Assembly (NCBI GenBank): GCA_963969495.1 | Contig: OZ018323.1 | Location: 69,341,920-69,405,919, forward strand | Reading direction: 5' to 3' | DNA: 64,000 nucleotides | Source: Ceratothoa steindachneri | Taxonomy: Eukaryota > Arthropoda > Malacostraca > Isopoda > Cymothoidae | Shown: piece after piece, positions 12,085 through 23,051 of the stretch | How the letters are laid out: each line of letters opens with the position of its first letter | Position numbering within the stretch: position 1 is the first letter of the stretch | Made by a program: the position numbers and the translations under genes | Notes under the pieces: generated by a model | Seen by the model: the letters and a program-made list of their open reading frames with translations, nothing else | The model's database searches: none | What the model was told of the DNA's origin: nothing

Positions 12085-12630
12085 CGAATGTGGACTCTCG
12101 TTCTCTGAAGGCTAGGCGCTTAGTTTTCGGGTCGTGCTTAAAAATCCATGACTAATCATTGTTGATGACTCTCCTCAGCAAGTTTTATTCAGTTTCAAAA
12201 AGCTTGAGGGTGTCCTGACACATCTGCATGCGCTACTACTTCTGGTCATTGTTCAGCACCTTTGGCGCCATCTTTGCACAAATTATTCCCGTGCCAAAAT
12301 CTTCGATGCTAATTTTACGGACGCTGATGCGGCTCATGCTTAGGTGAGTTGCAACCAGTCGAACAGTAGGCCGAGGATCACCACGCACCCTGACCTCACA
12401 TGTTCATCTTTGGCCTCAGTTTTGCTCGTTGAAGGTCTTTCACTCCTGAGTTCGTCTTCCACCTCCTCGTGTCACTTTTTAAACGTATTGTGCCACTTGA
12501 AAACCTGTTATTGTGATATTGTTTCATCTCTGTAAACTTCCTGAAGCATCTTGAGTGCTTATGTCGGAGTTATCTCCAGGCGAACCAGAAACTTCACCAG
12601 ACGTTTCGCAACAATTCATGTGGCTAAAAA
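12085..12630 (-). pseudogene. Mariner-type transposase N-terminal and core fragment
   Basis: Minus-strand pieces read VKFLVRLEITPT, LKMLQEVYRDE, QVFKWHNTFKKWHEEVEDE and SERPSTSKTE (first helix-turn-helix and linker of mariner), later RVINND-SWIFKHDPKTKRLAF around the first catalytic aspartate position. Numerous stops and frameshifts occur. The homology stops near 12,085, where the Tc1 fragment takes over, so the region is a junction of two dead elements. Confidence 0.75.
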
Positions 12631-12639
12631 AATATTAAA

Positions 12640-12915
12640 TAAAAGATTTGTAACATATATCATACAACATTTAAGAATCAATCAGCCTGAATAAGAGCTA
12701 AAAGGGAAAGAGAAAATTGTCGAGGTATACATGTGTAGACTAGCGCGGTGCTCAGAGTCGTGCACAAGCACAGGCAGACAGCTAACCACAGGCCGCTTGA
12801 GAGAGTTCGGGGCGATTAATAAAGAGTGCGATTTAAGGTTGACTGTTTTTTTTTTACTAATGGCTTGCCAAGTTGCAGTTCAAAGGACATATAAATACAA
12901 TACATCAAAATATAA

Positions 12916-12918
<3 letters not shown>
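12640..12918. other. Unassigned
   Basis: No feature recognised between the mariner fragment and the next (TA)n array. Confidence 0.45.
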
Positions 12919-13012
<94 letters not shown>

Positions 13013-13020
13013 AAAGGGGG

Positions 13021-13073
<53 letters not shown>

Positions 13074-13078
13074 ATATA
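12919..13078. repeat. (TA)n double array, left flank of the 13-kb mariner
   Basis: Two TA arrays (12,919-13,009 and 13,023-13,078) split by a short AATAAAAGGGGGAA insert and one phase break. The second runs into the left inverted repeat of the mariner. Confidence 0.95.
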
Positions 13079-14030
13079 AAGGGTCTTTCAACAAGGATGC
13101 TCGAGCTTTGTTAGGCGATAGTAGCCATCTTGTTAAATCGACATCTGGCAACCTCACTGTGAACTATTCAGTAGTACTTGGCAAGTCACGATGGAAGGTT
13201 ATAGCGTTTAACAGCGTGCGCAAATCATCAAATGTTATTGTCAAAATCAGTGCTCGGATCATTCGACAAACGTTCTTCGCATTACGTAATTTCTATCCTC
13301 ACCACAGCGACGAGGCCCATTTTTAGATGAATGGATTTGTGAACAAGCAAAATTGTCGGATTTGGAACGAAAACATTCCACATGAGATACACCAGCACCA
13401 ATTGCATCCCAACAAAGTCAGTCTTTGGTGTGGATTTTCGTCTAACGGAATCATCGGTCCATATTTTTTTGAGAACGAAGATGGGATTGCCATAACCGTA
13501 AACGGCGAGACCTACAGATCGATGATAAGCAAAATATTGTGGCCTTAACTGGATTATATGCCTGATTTGGATACTGACGACATGTGGTTCCAACAGGACG
13601 GCGCTACGTGCCACACTGCGCACGCCACGATAGACATTTTGCACCAGCGATTTCAGGGCAGGGTCATCTCGCGCGGCGGCGACGTCAACTGGCCACCGAG
13701 ATCATGCGATTTAACGCCATTAGACTACTTTATTTGCGGTTACCTTAAATCGCAGGTCTATGCGAATAATCCTAAAACAGTTGATGTCCTCAAAGTCAAC
13801 ATAACGAACACCATCCAGCAAATTCAGCCAGATTTATGCGACAAAGTCATCGAAAATTGGGCCTCCCGAATACGTTCCACCAAGCAAAGCCGTGGCGGAC
13901 ATCTGAAGGACGTCATATTCCACACTTAATGTCATAAAATGTACTTCAAATTGAAAATAAATTGAGTGCATATATCGCACACAACTTGTTTTATTTACAT
14001 TTAAAAATCAAGCGACCTTATTGAAAGACC

Positions 14031-14033
<3 letters not shown>
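13079..14033 (+). mobile_element. Mariner-like element of DD41D spacing, N-terminally deleted
   Basis: The ends are AAGGGTCTTTCAACAAGG and CCTTATTGAAAGACCCTT, an inverted repeat of about 24 bp, with TA on both sides. At 955 bp the element is shorter than the usual 1.3 kb. The missing part is the start of the transposase gene. (TA)n arrays flank it on both sides. Confidence 0.9.
13140..13929 (+). pseudogene. Mariner-like transposase with DD41D spacing, truncated
   Basis: All three catalytic positions are visible. The first is HHSDEAHF near 13,300-13,326, immediately followed by a TAG. The second is MWFQQDGATCHTAH. The third is CDLTPLDYFICGY. I count 41 residues between the second and third Asp (QQD to PLD), the spacing of the DD41D branch. 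A stop follows SKILWP at 13,546-13,548, and the next frame resumes at MPDLDTDD. The C-terminal signature GGHLKDVIFHT is present. The N-terminal DNA-binding region is mostly missing (only fragments such as ARIIRQTF remain), so this copy cannot make a working enzyme. Confidence 0.85.

Positions 14034-14118
<85 letters not shown>
14034..14118. repeat. (TA)n array between mariner and hairpin element
   Basis: An 85-bp perfect TA array directly after the right end of the mariner and before the hairpin element. Confidence 0.95.
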
Positions 14119-14122
<4 letters not shown>

Positions 14123-14279
14123 AAAGCTCACAAATTGCACGTGAGTCAAAGTTATGCAGATACACCCACAAAGGAAAAGTGAAAAACGATTCTGAGTGAT
14201 TTCGTCTTTAATCTTAAATACCTTTTCAAGACGAAATCACTCGTAATCGTTTTTCACTTTTCCTTTGTGGGTCTATCTG

Positions 14280-14281
<2 letters not shown>
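14119..14281. repeat. Hairpin element H1 (head motif plus 125-bp palindrome)
   Basis: The head CTCACAAATTGCACGTGAG (14,127-14,145) is itself a small stem-loop (CTCAC/GTGAG). Ten bases later a 125-bp palindrome starts (14,156-14,280). Its ~54-bp arms run from GCAGATACACCCACAAAGG to the complementary CCTTTGTGGGTCTATCTGC, with a ~17-bp loop. There is no coding potential. A second element with the same plan but different arms lies at 22,897-23,051. It is flanked by (TA)n on both sides. Confidence 0.85.

Positions 14282-14359
<78 letters not shown>
14282..14359. repeat. (TA)n array, 78 bp
   Basis: Perfect TA array that closes the chain of (TA)n-flanked elements. Confidence 0.95.
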
Positions 14360-14361
<2 letters not shown>

Positions 14362-14399
14362 AAAGAGGGAACAAATTACTTATGGTAGTTAAATGAATT

Positions 14400-15235
14400 A
14401 AGTGAAGATTAACGAGGTAATCTGGGGATAACCATACAAGATCGCTTTACCTTCAAGCACGAGCGAATTGGATGGGGGGTGGAAGACAACGGTGCAGGTC
14501 TTCAAGAGGATACTTCGGGGAGTCCTGACGAGAAGGACCCAAAGATCGGGTTGGATTACTTCGTCATGGAGAATGAGATTTTCTCTCCTCCAGAGAGACG
14601 TAATATGAACTCGAGGTGATTCTGCAGATCGGCAGGGAGTCTCGAAAGAACGGGAATCTTGAAGTGGTGGTAAAGATGAAAGTGCCGCACAACTCTGCGG
14701 GAAGAAGGGGGCTCGATAGCTTTCCTCTGAACAGGGGCCAAAGCTTAACGAAGGTAGATCTGCTGGTGAGATCTTGACGAAGTACGACGACAGGTTACAG
14801 GGATTCACGGGAAACAGACGGCAGTCTGAACGGGGTGGATGCCTTGCTTTCAATCTCCTCGAGAGATGGTGAGCTTGGGGTTAAATACCCGGTTGGTTGA
14901 ACCGATAGACGCCTCAGGGCCTTGCGGTCCCTAGGGGATTCTTAAGGCTAGTCTAAGCAAACACATTTCATGATAGCGCGTCGTTTCAGATGATGAAACC
15001 TGCCTCGCGATATGAGGGTAGGGTTAATGTGGCTGCGTACGGCGTTATCGCACGGGAGCGGGGGAGGGGCGTATGGTGTCCGAAAGCAAACACAGCTGTG
15101 TGGTGATTAAACGAGGAACCAATTCTTTCTCGAACTTTCTAAAATTCTCCTGCTGGCGCACGTGGTCTTGAAAGAATAGAAGGGTATTTCCGAGGGGGCT
15201 TCCTCTCACGGTGGTTCTTCAAGGGCATTCCCTCA
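14400..15235. other. GC-richer block of unknown origin (possible solo LTR or foreign insert)
   Basis: Base composition is clearly richer in G and C than either flank. A minus-strand frame of 151 codons (14,398-14,853) shows no recognisable domain. On the minus strand a TATTTAA box-like sequence (about 14,880-14,890) lies upstream of that frame, which would fit an LTR-type promoter. I find no paired LTR, primer-binding site or target duplication. Confidence 0.3.
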
Positions 15236-16267
<1,032 letters not shown>

Positions 16268-16389
16268 AAGGAACGGAGGCGGTATCAGAGCTTAGAGTCG
16301 AATTGTATATTAATAAAACTAATCAAACGGCACATTTTTAGTTTGTATGTGTATATCATAATTTGAAGGGTAAATATACACAAATGTAG

Positions 16390-17480
16390 AACCCAAACCC
16401 ATTTTATTAAGAAATACAGTCAATTCATGCAAGCAGTCAATATTGACAATAATGTCCGTTGTTTTTCAGAATGCTTCAATTTGTTTTGCCAGGCTGGAGA
16501 CCAAACTTGTGAGGATATTTTGACTGAAATTGATCCATCATTGTTCAATAAGGACACGCAACTGATCACAATTAGATGGCTTCTGTGTCGCAACTGCCAG
16601 TTTAAATATCGCACATAAATTCTCCATTGGGTTAAAATATGGTGAATCCCGGACCAAGATTCCAAAAGTTGAATGTTTTGCTCAACCAAAACTTTTTTAT
16701 TGCTTTTGCTTAGTGACAAAGGGCCGCCATTATACTGAAAAATACAATTATTATCTATCAATTGCTCCTGAACTGTGAGGAAAAGATGCTGGTGAAGCAA
16801 ATATAGATACCATTTTGAGTTCATTGTAGTGATTCGGGGCCAAATTGTTGGTTCTCTAGTTCCTTTAGGTAAGAAGCATCCCCAGACATAGAGAGTTTCC
16901 GGATGCTTGACCGTGGGTACGAGACAGGATTCATGAAATCGATCCTATGTTCGCCTCCTAACGAAGAATATCCAGGAAGCTCCAAACAAGCGTAAGGAAG
17001 CTTCACCAGAGAATATCACTTAGCCCGTCAACAACGGTCCATTCTTTATATTTTCTACAAAAGTGGAGCCTCTCCGTAAAGTTCTCCTTGGTGAGATGAG
17101 GCTTTGTCGCAGCCCTCCTCGACGTGAGGCCTTTGTCGCAAAGTCTCCGCTTCACTGTGCGTGCACAAGCGTTCACACCTGGTTCTTTTCAATCGTAGGC
17201 AAACTTGGCACTGGAGGCAACCCGTTCCTTGGGCTAGGACTTTACCAGGAGACGATCTTAGCGTTCATTTGAAGCACTTGGGTATCCGGAAGACTTCTTC
17301 ACAGGAGTGTAACCAGTCTTTTAAAGTAATTAATGATCCCTAAAATAGTGCTTCTCGATTCAAATACCGTTAGAAACTATTTCATCGCATTTCTGGTATC
17401 TCTGGTGCAGAGCAACAATGGTTGCAAGCTTTTCTTTGGAAAGAAGCATTTGTAGAATTGAAAAAGATTCAACTATTTAT
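16390..17480 (-). pseudogene. Tc1-like transposase relic
   Basis: Minus-strand order: ARTVKRRLCDKGLTSRRAATKPHL (end of the helix-turn-helix region), FTERLHFCRKYKEWT, RRRTYDRF, VKHPETLYVWGCF, then ILAPNHYNELKMVSI with an overlapping frame giving MNSKWYLYLLHQHLF and EQLIDNNCIFQYNGGP, where the second Asp has become Asn. A further frame gives FNPMENLCAIFKLAVATQKP, which keeps the final Glu. The reading frame changes at least four times. Left and right ends were not found. It is a third Tc1 lineage, distinct from Tc1-A and Tc1-C. Confidence 0.8.
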
Positions 17481-17994
17481 TTTTAAAGAAATATTACGAA
17501 ATATATTATAATTACACATCATTTATTTAACCCATATTTGTGATCATTTTTTTCCTTTTGATCAACTAACCAAAGTTCCAAGGACTAAAACTTCCCTCCT
17601 GCAAGAACAGGACCAGAGCGCGATTTTGGATTCAGTGAAGGAATGCACTGTTTTTTTTTCTTATTTTTGAAATGCTGACTTTCTTTATAAACCTGCAATA
17701 GTTTAAATAAGTGCAAATGATGATTTCATTTTAAATATGAATGTAAGGAGATAAACTTGATAATAGTGACCGGAATGTGATTCAATTTAAATTTAACATG
17801 ACATACGAGAAACCCAAAGTAAGCTTACCTAAATTGGATTTTTAAAAAATCCTAATTTAGAGGGTTTAAATGAAAGGTTGTATAATTATAGACTAAGTGG
17901 TTGTTGCCCAAAAGAAACGGATTATTTTTAAATAATATTTTTTACCCCGCATTCGCCGTTAATTGCCTCAAAATTATGTGAAACTAGTAGTATT
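17481..17994. other. Unassigned AT-rich stretch
   Basis: No feature recognised. Confidence 0.45.
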
Positions 17995-18684
17995 ATTCAA
18001 CGCCTTAAATGGTTAACAAAATAAACGGAAAACATATTAGAAGCAGAGACAAAGCTTTCGAAGTATTCAAATATAAAGAGTGTGAACCGAATAATGAAAA
18101 AATATCTCAAGCTATCGAGAAAAGTTAAGCCGGAAATTAATAGAGCCAAGCGCAACGAGGAAATTTGAATGACCTTAAACTGTAAATCAAATCCCTTATA
18201 ATTTTTAGCTCTAGTAAACGGTAGGAAACTAATCAAAGATGTATTATTTGATTAATTAAAGACAAGAAATATAATTTACAATTCAAATATTAGAGATATA
18301 GCTCATACATTAAATGAGTATGTTGCAACAGTCTTCACTAAGGAAAATGGAATCAATAGAATGCTTAAATATGGATGTTGAGAGATTTATCGATACATAA
18401 ACAAATATAAATCGCATTGCCCCAAAAGAATCACCAAAAGAGTTTTAAAAGTAGTCAAAGAATCAATAGTACAACAAGTAACAAAAATATTTAATTCCTG
18501 TCTCGAAACTGGAATTGTCCTCGAAGATTGGAAGCTACCTAATGTAACGTCGGTATATAAAAAAGTTCCAGAGATAACCATCAATTACCAGCTCATAAGC
18601 TTGACATCTTTTTTAAATAAAATGCTCAAAAGCCTCCTTGCAGAGAAAATACGAGTAGTTGTACATGTAGAACTGAATGGATTA

Positions 18685-21192
18685 CACTAAAAAAATTTGG
18701 CTCTTTTTTTTTTGTTCCTGAGTTAAAAGTGTTATTTCCAGTTTTTCGTAACTAAGCTAAATTTAAAATGTCTATTTTGATCCCCCAAACTTTGCTTTTG
18801 TAGGTAGGCCACTGAATTTCTAAATTTGCCCATTTGGAAAATAATGCTTATTAATTTCGGAAAAAAATTGAGAATATATAGAAGGCAGTAGGCTTTATTT
18901 TTTTTCAAAACATGGTATAAAATTGTAAATCTTATTTAAAAAAAAAAAAATTGGAATGATGTAGAATAATATTGTTTTAAGGAAACTTTCCAAAACTTTC
19001 GAGATTTAATGAAAAATTTCTAGAATTTAGTAGAATTTTATAAAGTTTCAAGAATGTTCTAGAAGTTGCCAGAGTACACCCTTAGAAACTTCTAGAGCCT
19101 TCTGGAATATTTTGGAATATTACTTAAGAGATATTTATTCATGGATTCACATATTTGCTATCATTTCTGTTCTAACTCCCATAGTGAACACATCAGAAGA
19201 AAAATGGCATCCAGAGATGTAATCATTTTGCAGGTGCATTCTGCAGGTCATATCTGCAGACAGTTCATACAAACAAGAGCAAAAATCTTGGGTGTGACAG
19301 CATCTATGAGAATGAGTGAAGCTTCTAAAGCATATTTTGGCATGCCAGTTGTGGACTAAAACAAACCTTGGACACCCCATTTTGTTTGTGAACACTGCAA
19401 GGAGACATTGGAAGGTAAGAAGATTGTTGTAAAGAGTAAAATATTAAATGTCACAAGTATTTAAGCTATTATATTTGTTTCTAAACCAAAAGATTAATAA
19501 AGTATATATTTTTACTTTTATAGGATGGTATTGAGGGAAAGAAGAGTCATGAAGTTTGCCATTCTCGGAATTTGGAGTGAACCCACTGACCACTCATGCA
19601 ACTTTACTTCTGTATGATGGCCCTTTCCAAACGTCAAAATGACAAAAATGCACCTTGTATTTCCTATCCCGATCTTCCATCTCTATTGTACCAGTACCGC
19701 ACAGTGCTGATCTTCCTTTACCTACCCCTCCAGAAAAGAATAAGCTACCTTCAGCAGAAGGCAGAAATTCAGAAGCTGAAAAGATCAGCCAAGATGCAGA
19801 TTATAGTGTGAGATATAAAGATGTAGAGAGGAATCAAAACTATCAACCGAAGAAACCTCAATAACTTTGTCAAAGTAAAATACTGTGCTTTTGATTTCCA
19901 GGCTCAGAAATTGGGTTTTGTTGGGTGAAAACGTGCAAGTGAAAAACCAAAGGAAATATCATAAGCATTTCACAAGATTCTTTACTTAGCAATCTGGGCT
20001 ATACTACTTCACTGATGTTTCTGGTCTATTTGATGCAATTGGAATTACATGTAATCTAGATGAGTAGAGGTTCTTCAGTGACACCTCCTAAAGAAGCATT
20101 AAAACTGTACTTATCCGTAATTGGAATAAGCATCCATGCCTATCCTTGGCTCATTCAGTATATCTCAAGGAGGATTACAACACTATCATGCTCCAGCTAT
20201 AAGTTTTGAATTATAAGGAGTATTGGCTGGGAAGTGATTGGAGACTTCAAAATGGTAGCATTTTTTATGCATCTCCAGGAAAGTTTTACAAAGTTTCCAC
20301 GTCATCTCTGTCCTTGTGACATTACCACAAAAAGCACTGGCCACAAAGGACTGAGTTCTCTTGTCTGCTCTGTTTGATGGTATAGTTCAAAGCATGAGCA
20401 ATTGATAGACCCTCAAAAGGTGCCGTTCCTTCCATTACATTTAAAATTATGTCTCCTGAAGCAGTTTCTTAGAGCTCTTAACAAAGAGTGTTCAGCCTTC
20501 AAATACCTTTAAAATTTCAAACCTCTCTGAGGCAAAGGAGAAAGTTGGTGTCTTTTTTGGATTAGAAATCAGGAAAATCTTAGTGTTCAAAATTCCCTCA
20601 CGAGCTTATTAAAAAGGAGAATGAAGTCTGGAAGGGATTTTGTTTCGGTGAGTCAGGGCATTGCTTTGGGGGCAACTAAAAGACTGAAAATTATGTGGAA
20701 CTGGTTGAGAACTTAGTGAAATGCTATGGCCAAAGGGCTACAGGATGTCCCTGAAGGTGCCCACTTTTGATGCCCTTCCTTGATGCCCATCCTTGATGCC
20801 CATCTTGACAAATTCAAGGAGAATATAGGAGCATACTGAGAGGAGCAAGAAGGGCGCTTCCATTAAGTATGCTTAACTTTGAACATATATACCATTGAGT
20901 AGATAATGAGAACATTAGAGAAGACTACATTTGGATGCTTGTACCGGAAAGTAATTTGTTTCTTATATATTTCTTGTGGATGTTTCAATAAAATTGTATA
21001 AATTTAACTGTTTTGTTTTTAGCCATTCAATAGATGAAAGAACAAAATTTGACTACTTTTAGTAAATATTTCATCATACAAGTCACAAAAGCAAACTTTA
21101 CAACAAATAATGGCTGTTATCTATTGTTTTGCGATAAAAGGAGTTAAAAAATAACACTTACTGGCCAGGAACAAAAATTGTGTTACATAGTG
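18685..21192 (+). mobile_element. CACTA-ended DNA transposon inserted in the LINE
   Basis: The element begins CACTA and ends TAGTG, with TTA duplicated on both sides (18,682-18,684 and 21,193-21,195). The subterminal inverted repeats share TTTTTGTTCCTG, AAGTGTTATTT and AAACTTTGCTTTTGT. These are the marks of the CACTA (EnSpm/CMC) group, which makes 2-3-bp duplications. Its length is 2,508 bp. The interior carries a decayed gene, described separately. The boundary is well supported because removal restores the LINE reading frame exactly. Confidence 0.8.
19141..20965 (+). pseudogene. Decayed protein gene of the CACTA-ended element, with an intron
   Basis: Probable transposase, inferred from position. 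Exon pieces include WTPHFVCEHCKETLEG (a Cys-x2-Cys pair), EPTDHSCN, VLLGENVQVKNQRKYHKHF, VSGLFDAIGITCN, SLAHSVYLKEDYN, EVIGDFKMVAF, DAHLDKFKENIG-like remains and MLNFEHIYH-like remains, in several frames. This matches a repeated protein family I know from arthropod genomes only as uncharacterised. A GT-AG intron fits at 19,415-19,523 and joins TLE to GWY across the splice. The run of short direct repeats TTGATGCCC near 20,775-20,810 is a local duplication. I cannot assign catalytic residues with confidence. Confidence 0.65.
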
Positions 21193-21798
21193 TTATTGCT
21201 TGACTCACAACTTGGCTTCAAGAAACATAGATCATGTCTAATTAATCTTTTAGAATTTTTTCATTATATAAATTCAATTTACGATAACACCTGGTCATAT
21301 GATTTTTTGTATTTGGAATTTTATAAGCTTTTGATGAAGTACCACACACAGAGTTAATATCTAAAATTATAGCATTAGGAAATCGAAAATTAGATCGCAA
21401 ACTAGATGACTGATCTCAGACAGAGAGTAGTAATCAATAGAAAAGCGTCAGACTGGACATCAGTTGCTAGCGGAGTTTCACATGGTTCGGTCCTGGGTCA
21501 TTTGCTATTTATTATTTGCGTAAACGATCTAAGCATCGGGCTGGTATCTATGATTTCAAAACTTGCTGATCACTGTAAGTTGGGTAAGGGTATAACTTGT
21601 GAACAGGATATCAAAGATTTTCAAAGTGATATTTATCAGGTGGATATCTGATCGTTTCAGTAGGGTTTGACATGAAATCTAGAAAAATGCAAAATAATGC
21701 ACTTTGGTAATACTAATCCTAGAGCCGATATAAGTTATTTGACAAAACAATGGCAGTGGTAGTAGAAGAAAAAGACCTCAGCATTTATTTGTCTAGTA

Positions 21799-22710
21799 CG
21801 AGGGGGGGTCAATAAGTTTTGCAATTCGGATATAAGGAAACGAGATATGAGGAAAAGTATTTGATTATTTTTCAATATAACTACCCTCGAGTTCAATGCA
21901 CTTGCGCCACTTGTCCCCGAGACTTTGAATTCTTGACAACCAGAAATCTCCCGACTGCTGTTCAATCCACTCCTGGACGGCGAGCTGGACATCTTCATCG
22001 GCGTCCACGCCTTGAGCTGGCGGAATAAAAAGTAGTCGCTAGGGGCCACATCTGGACTGTAGGGGGGATGGTTGAGCTCCTCGAATCCGCACTCGCGCAA
22101 GGCAGCTTGTGTAACTCTGGCCTTGTGGACTTTGACGACGTTGAAGTCGATCATGGGGCGTGAGGTTTCTAGGGACCCAACGGGCACAGACCTTGGTCAT
22201 GGCCAAATTGTCGTGGATGATGTTGATAACACTTCCATGTAATATTCCAAGTTCTCGCTCGATTTCTTCGACCTTCACCCGTCGATTTTCGAGGATCATC
22301 CTCTCCACACGGGCCACATTGTCTTCGTTGGTCACGTTTGACGGGTGTCCTGGACGGGGGTCACCTTCAAGGGACTCACGGCCATGGCAGAACTCCTTAT
22401 TCCAGTGAGCAATGGTTGCATAGGAAGGGGCGGTGTCGGTGTACGCTGCAACCATGCATACATGGATCTCTTTTGCATTTTTGCCTTCCTTGGTTAAAAA
22501 TTTGATCACTGCGTGGTGCTCAACCTTCTCCATTGTTGAAAAATTTGTGACTGAGGATCTGCGATCAGCTACTGCTTCTTAAATAGACGAGTCAAGAGCG
22601 TGGGCTGCAGGTCCTGACTTGTCATGACTTGTCCTAACACCCCTACAAACAGCCATCCCCCTTCCTCTGATTTGCCCTACTGATTCGCAAAACTTATTGA
22701 CCGCCCCTCG
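21799..22710 (-). mobile_element. Internally deleted mariner, copy A
   Basis: Ends CGAGGGGGGGTCAATAAG and CTTATTGACCGCCCCTCG with TA on both sides; length 912 bp. On the minus strand the 5' portion encodes the mariner DNA-binding region. The 3' portion encodes only the end of the catalytic domain (NHPPYSPDVAPSDYFLFRQL, third Asp). The two meet near 22,140 with loss of the region holding the first two Asp residues. Copies B (44,376-45,307) and C (57,892-58,797) have the same junction. Confidence 0.9.
22039..22533 (-). CDS. Mariner N-terminal DNA-binding domain ORF (catalytic core deleted), copy A
   Basis: Uninterrupted 164-codon frame beginning MEKVEHHAVIKFLTKEG. Residues 1-55 form the first helix-turn-helix (with ATIAHWNKEF). 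Residues about 56-65 contain DPRPGHPSNV, matching the mariner GRP-type linker. Residues 70-115 form the second helix-turn-helix (EEIERELGILHGSVINIIHD). After ARWVPRNLTPHDRLQR the frame leaves transposase homology at the deletion junction and reads about 35 unrelated residues. It could make a DNA-binding protein without catalysis. Copies B and C are broken (a TGA in place of Trp in B; ATG changed to ACG in C). Whether A is expressed is unknown. Confidence 0.45.
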   Translation of the reverse strand: MEKVEHHAVIKFLTKEGKNAKEIHVCMVAAYTDTAPSYATIAHWNKEFCHGRESLEGDPRPGHPSNVTNEDNVARVERMILENRRVKVEEIERELGILHGSVINIIHDNLAMTKVCARWVPRNLTPHDRLQRRQSPQGQSYTSCLARVRIRGAQPSPLQSRCGP

Positions 22711-22896
22711 TATATAGGAGGGAAAGAAAGCTTTGAATATAATAGAAAAGAACTACACTGACTTTGTGAACTTTCCACATTTTTCCTTCAAATTGAGGTT
22801 TTTGTATTATAATATTCAATGGAAGAATTTGAGCACATTCTTTTTTGTTTATCCATTTTCTTTTAATCTCATATATTACCTTAATGAAATGAATAA

Positions 22897-23051
22897 CTCA
22901 CAAAGTAGCACGTGAGGTTCGCAATGAATGCAATGTACCGCAGGAAAAATGAAAAGTGCTTCCAAGTACTCTCGAACTTGAGAATGAACTTAAAAAAGTT
23001 CGAAAGTACTTCGAAGCACCTTTTTCATTTTTCCTGCGGGACATTGCATTC
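22897..23051. repeat. Hairpin element H2 (head motif plus 126-bp palindrome)
   Basis: The head CTCACAAAGTAGCACGTGAG (22,897-22,916) matches the head of H1. Nine bases later a 126-bp palindrome (22,926-23,051) begins GAATGCAATGTACCGCAGG and ends in its complement. The arms share the skeleton AGGAAAAxTGAAAA with H1 but differ inside, with both arms changed together. It lies 0.2 kb from mariner copy A and is not flanked by (TA)n. Confidence 0.8.

Larger units (their letters stand above)
17995..21780 (+). pseudogene. Non-LTR retrotransposon reverse transcriptase, split by a DNA transposon
   Basis: CR1/jockey-type LINE polymerase that would copy element RNA at a nicked target. The 5' part (to 18,684) reads KKYLKLSRKVKPEINRAKR, HTLNEYVATVFTKENG, and then DWKLPNVTSVYKK and NYQLISLTSFLNKMLKSLL (RT blocks 1 and 2). 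The 3' part (from 21,193) reads DSQLGFKKHRSCLINLLEFF, QRVVINRKASDWTSVASGV, SHGSVLGHLLFIICVNDL, and LADHCK where a working enzyme has a xADD box. The intervening 2.5 kb is a transposon (18,685-21,192). Removing it with one TTA joins the two parts in frame as VELNGLLLDSQLGFKK. Stops elsewhere and the altered catalytic box show that the polymerase is dead. Confidence 0.85.
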
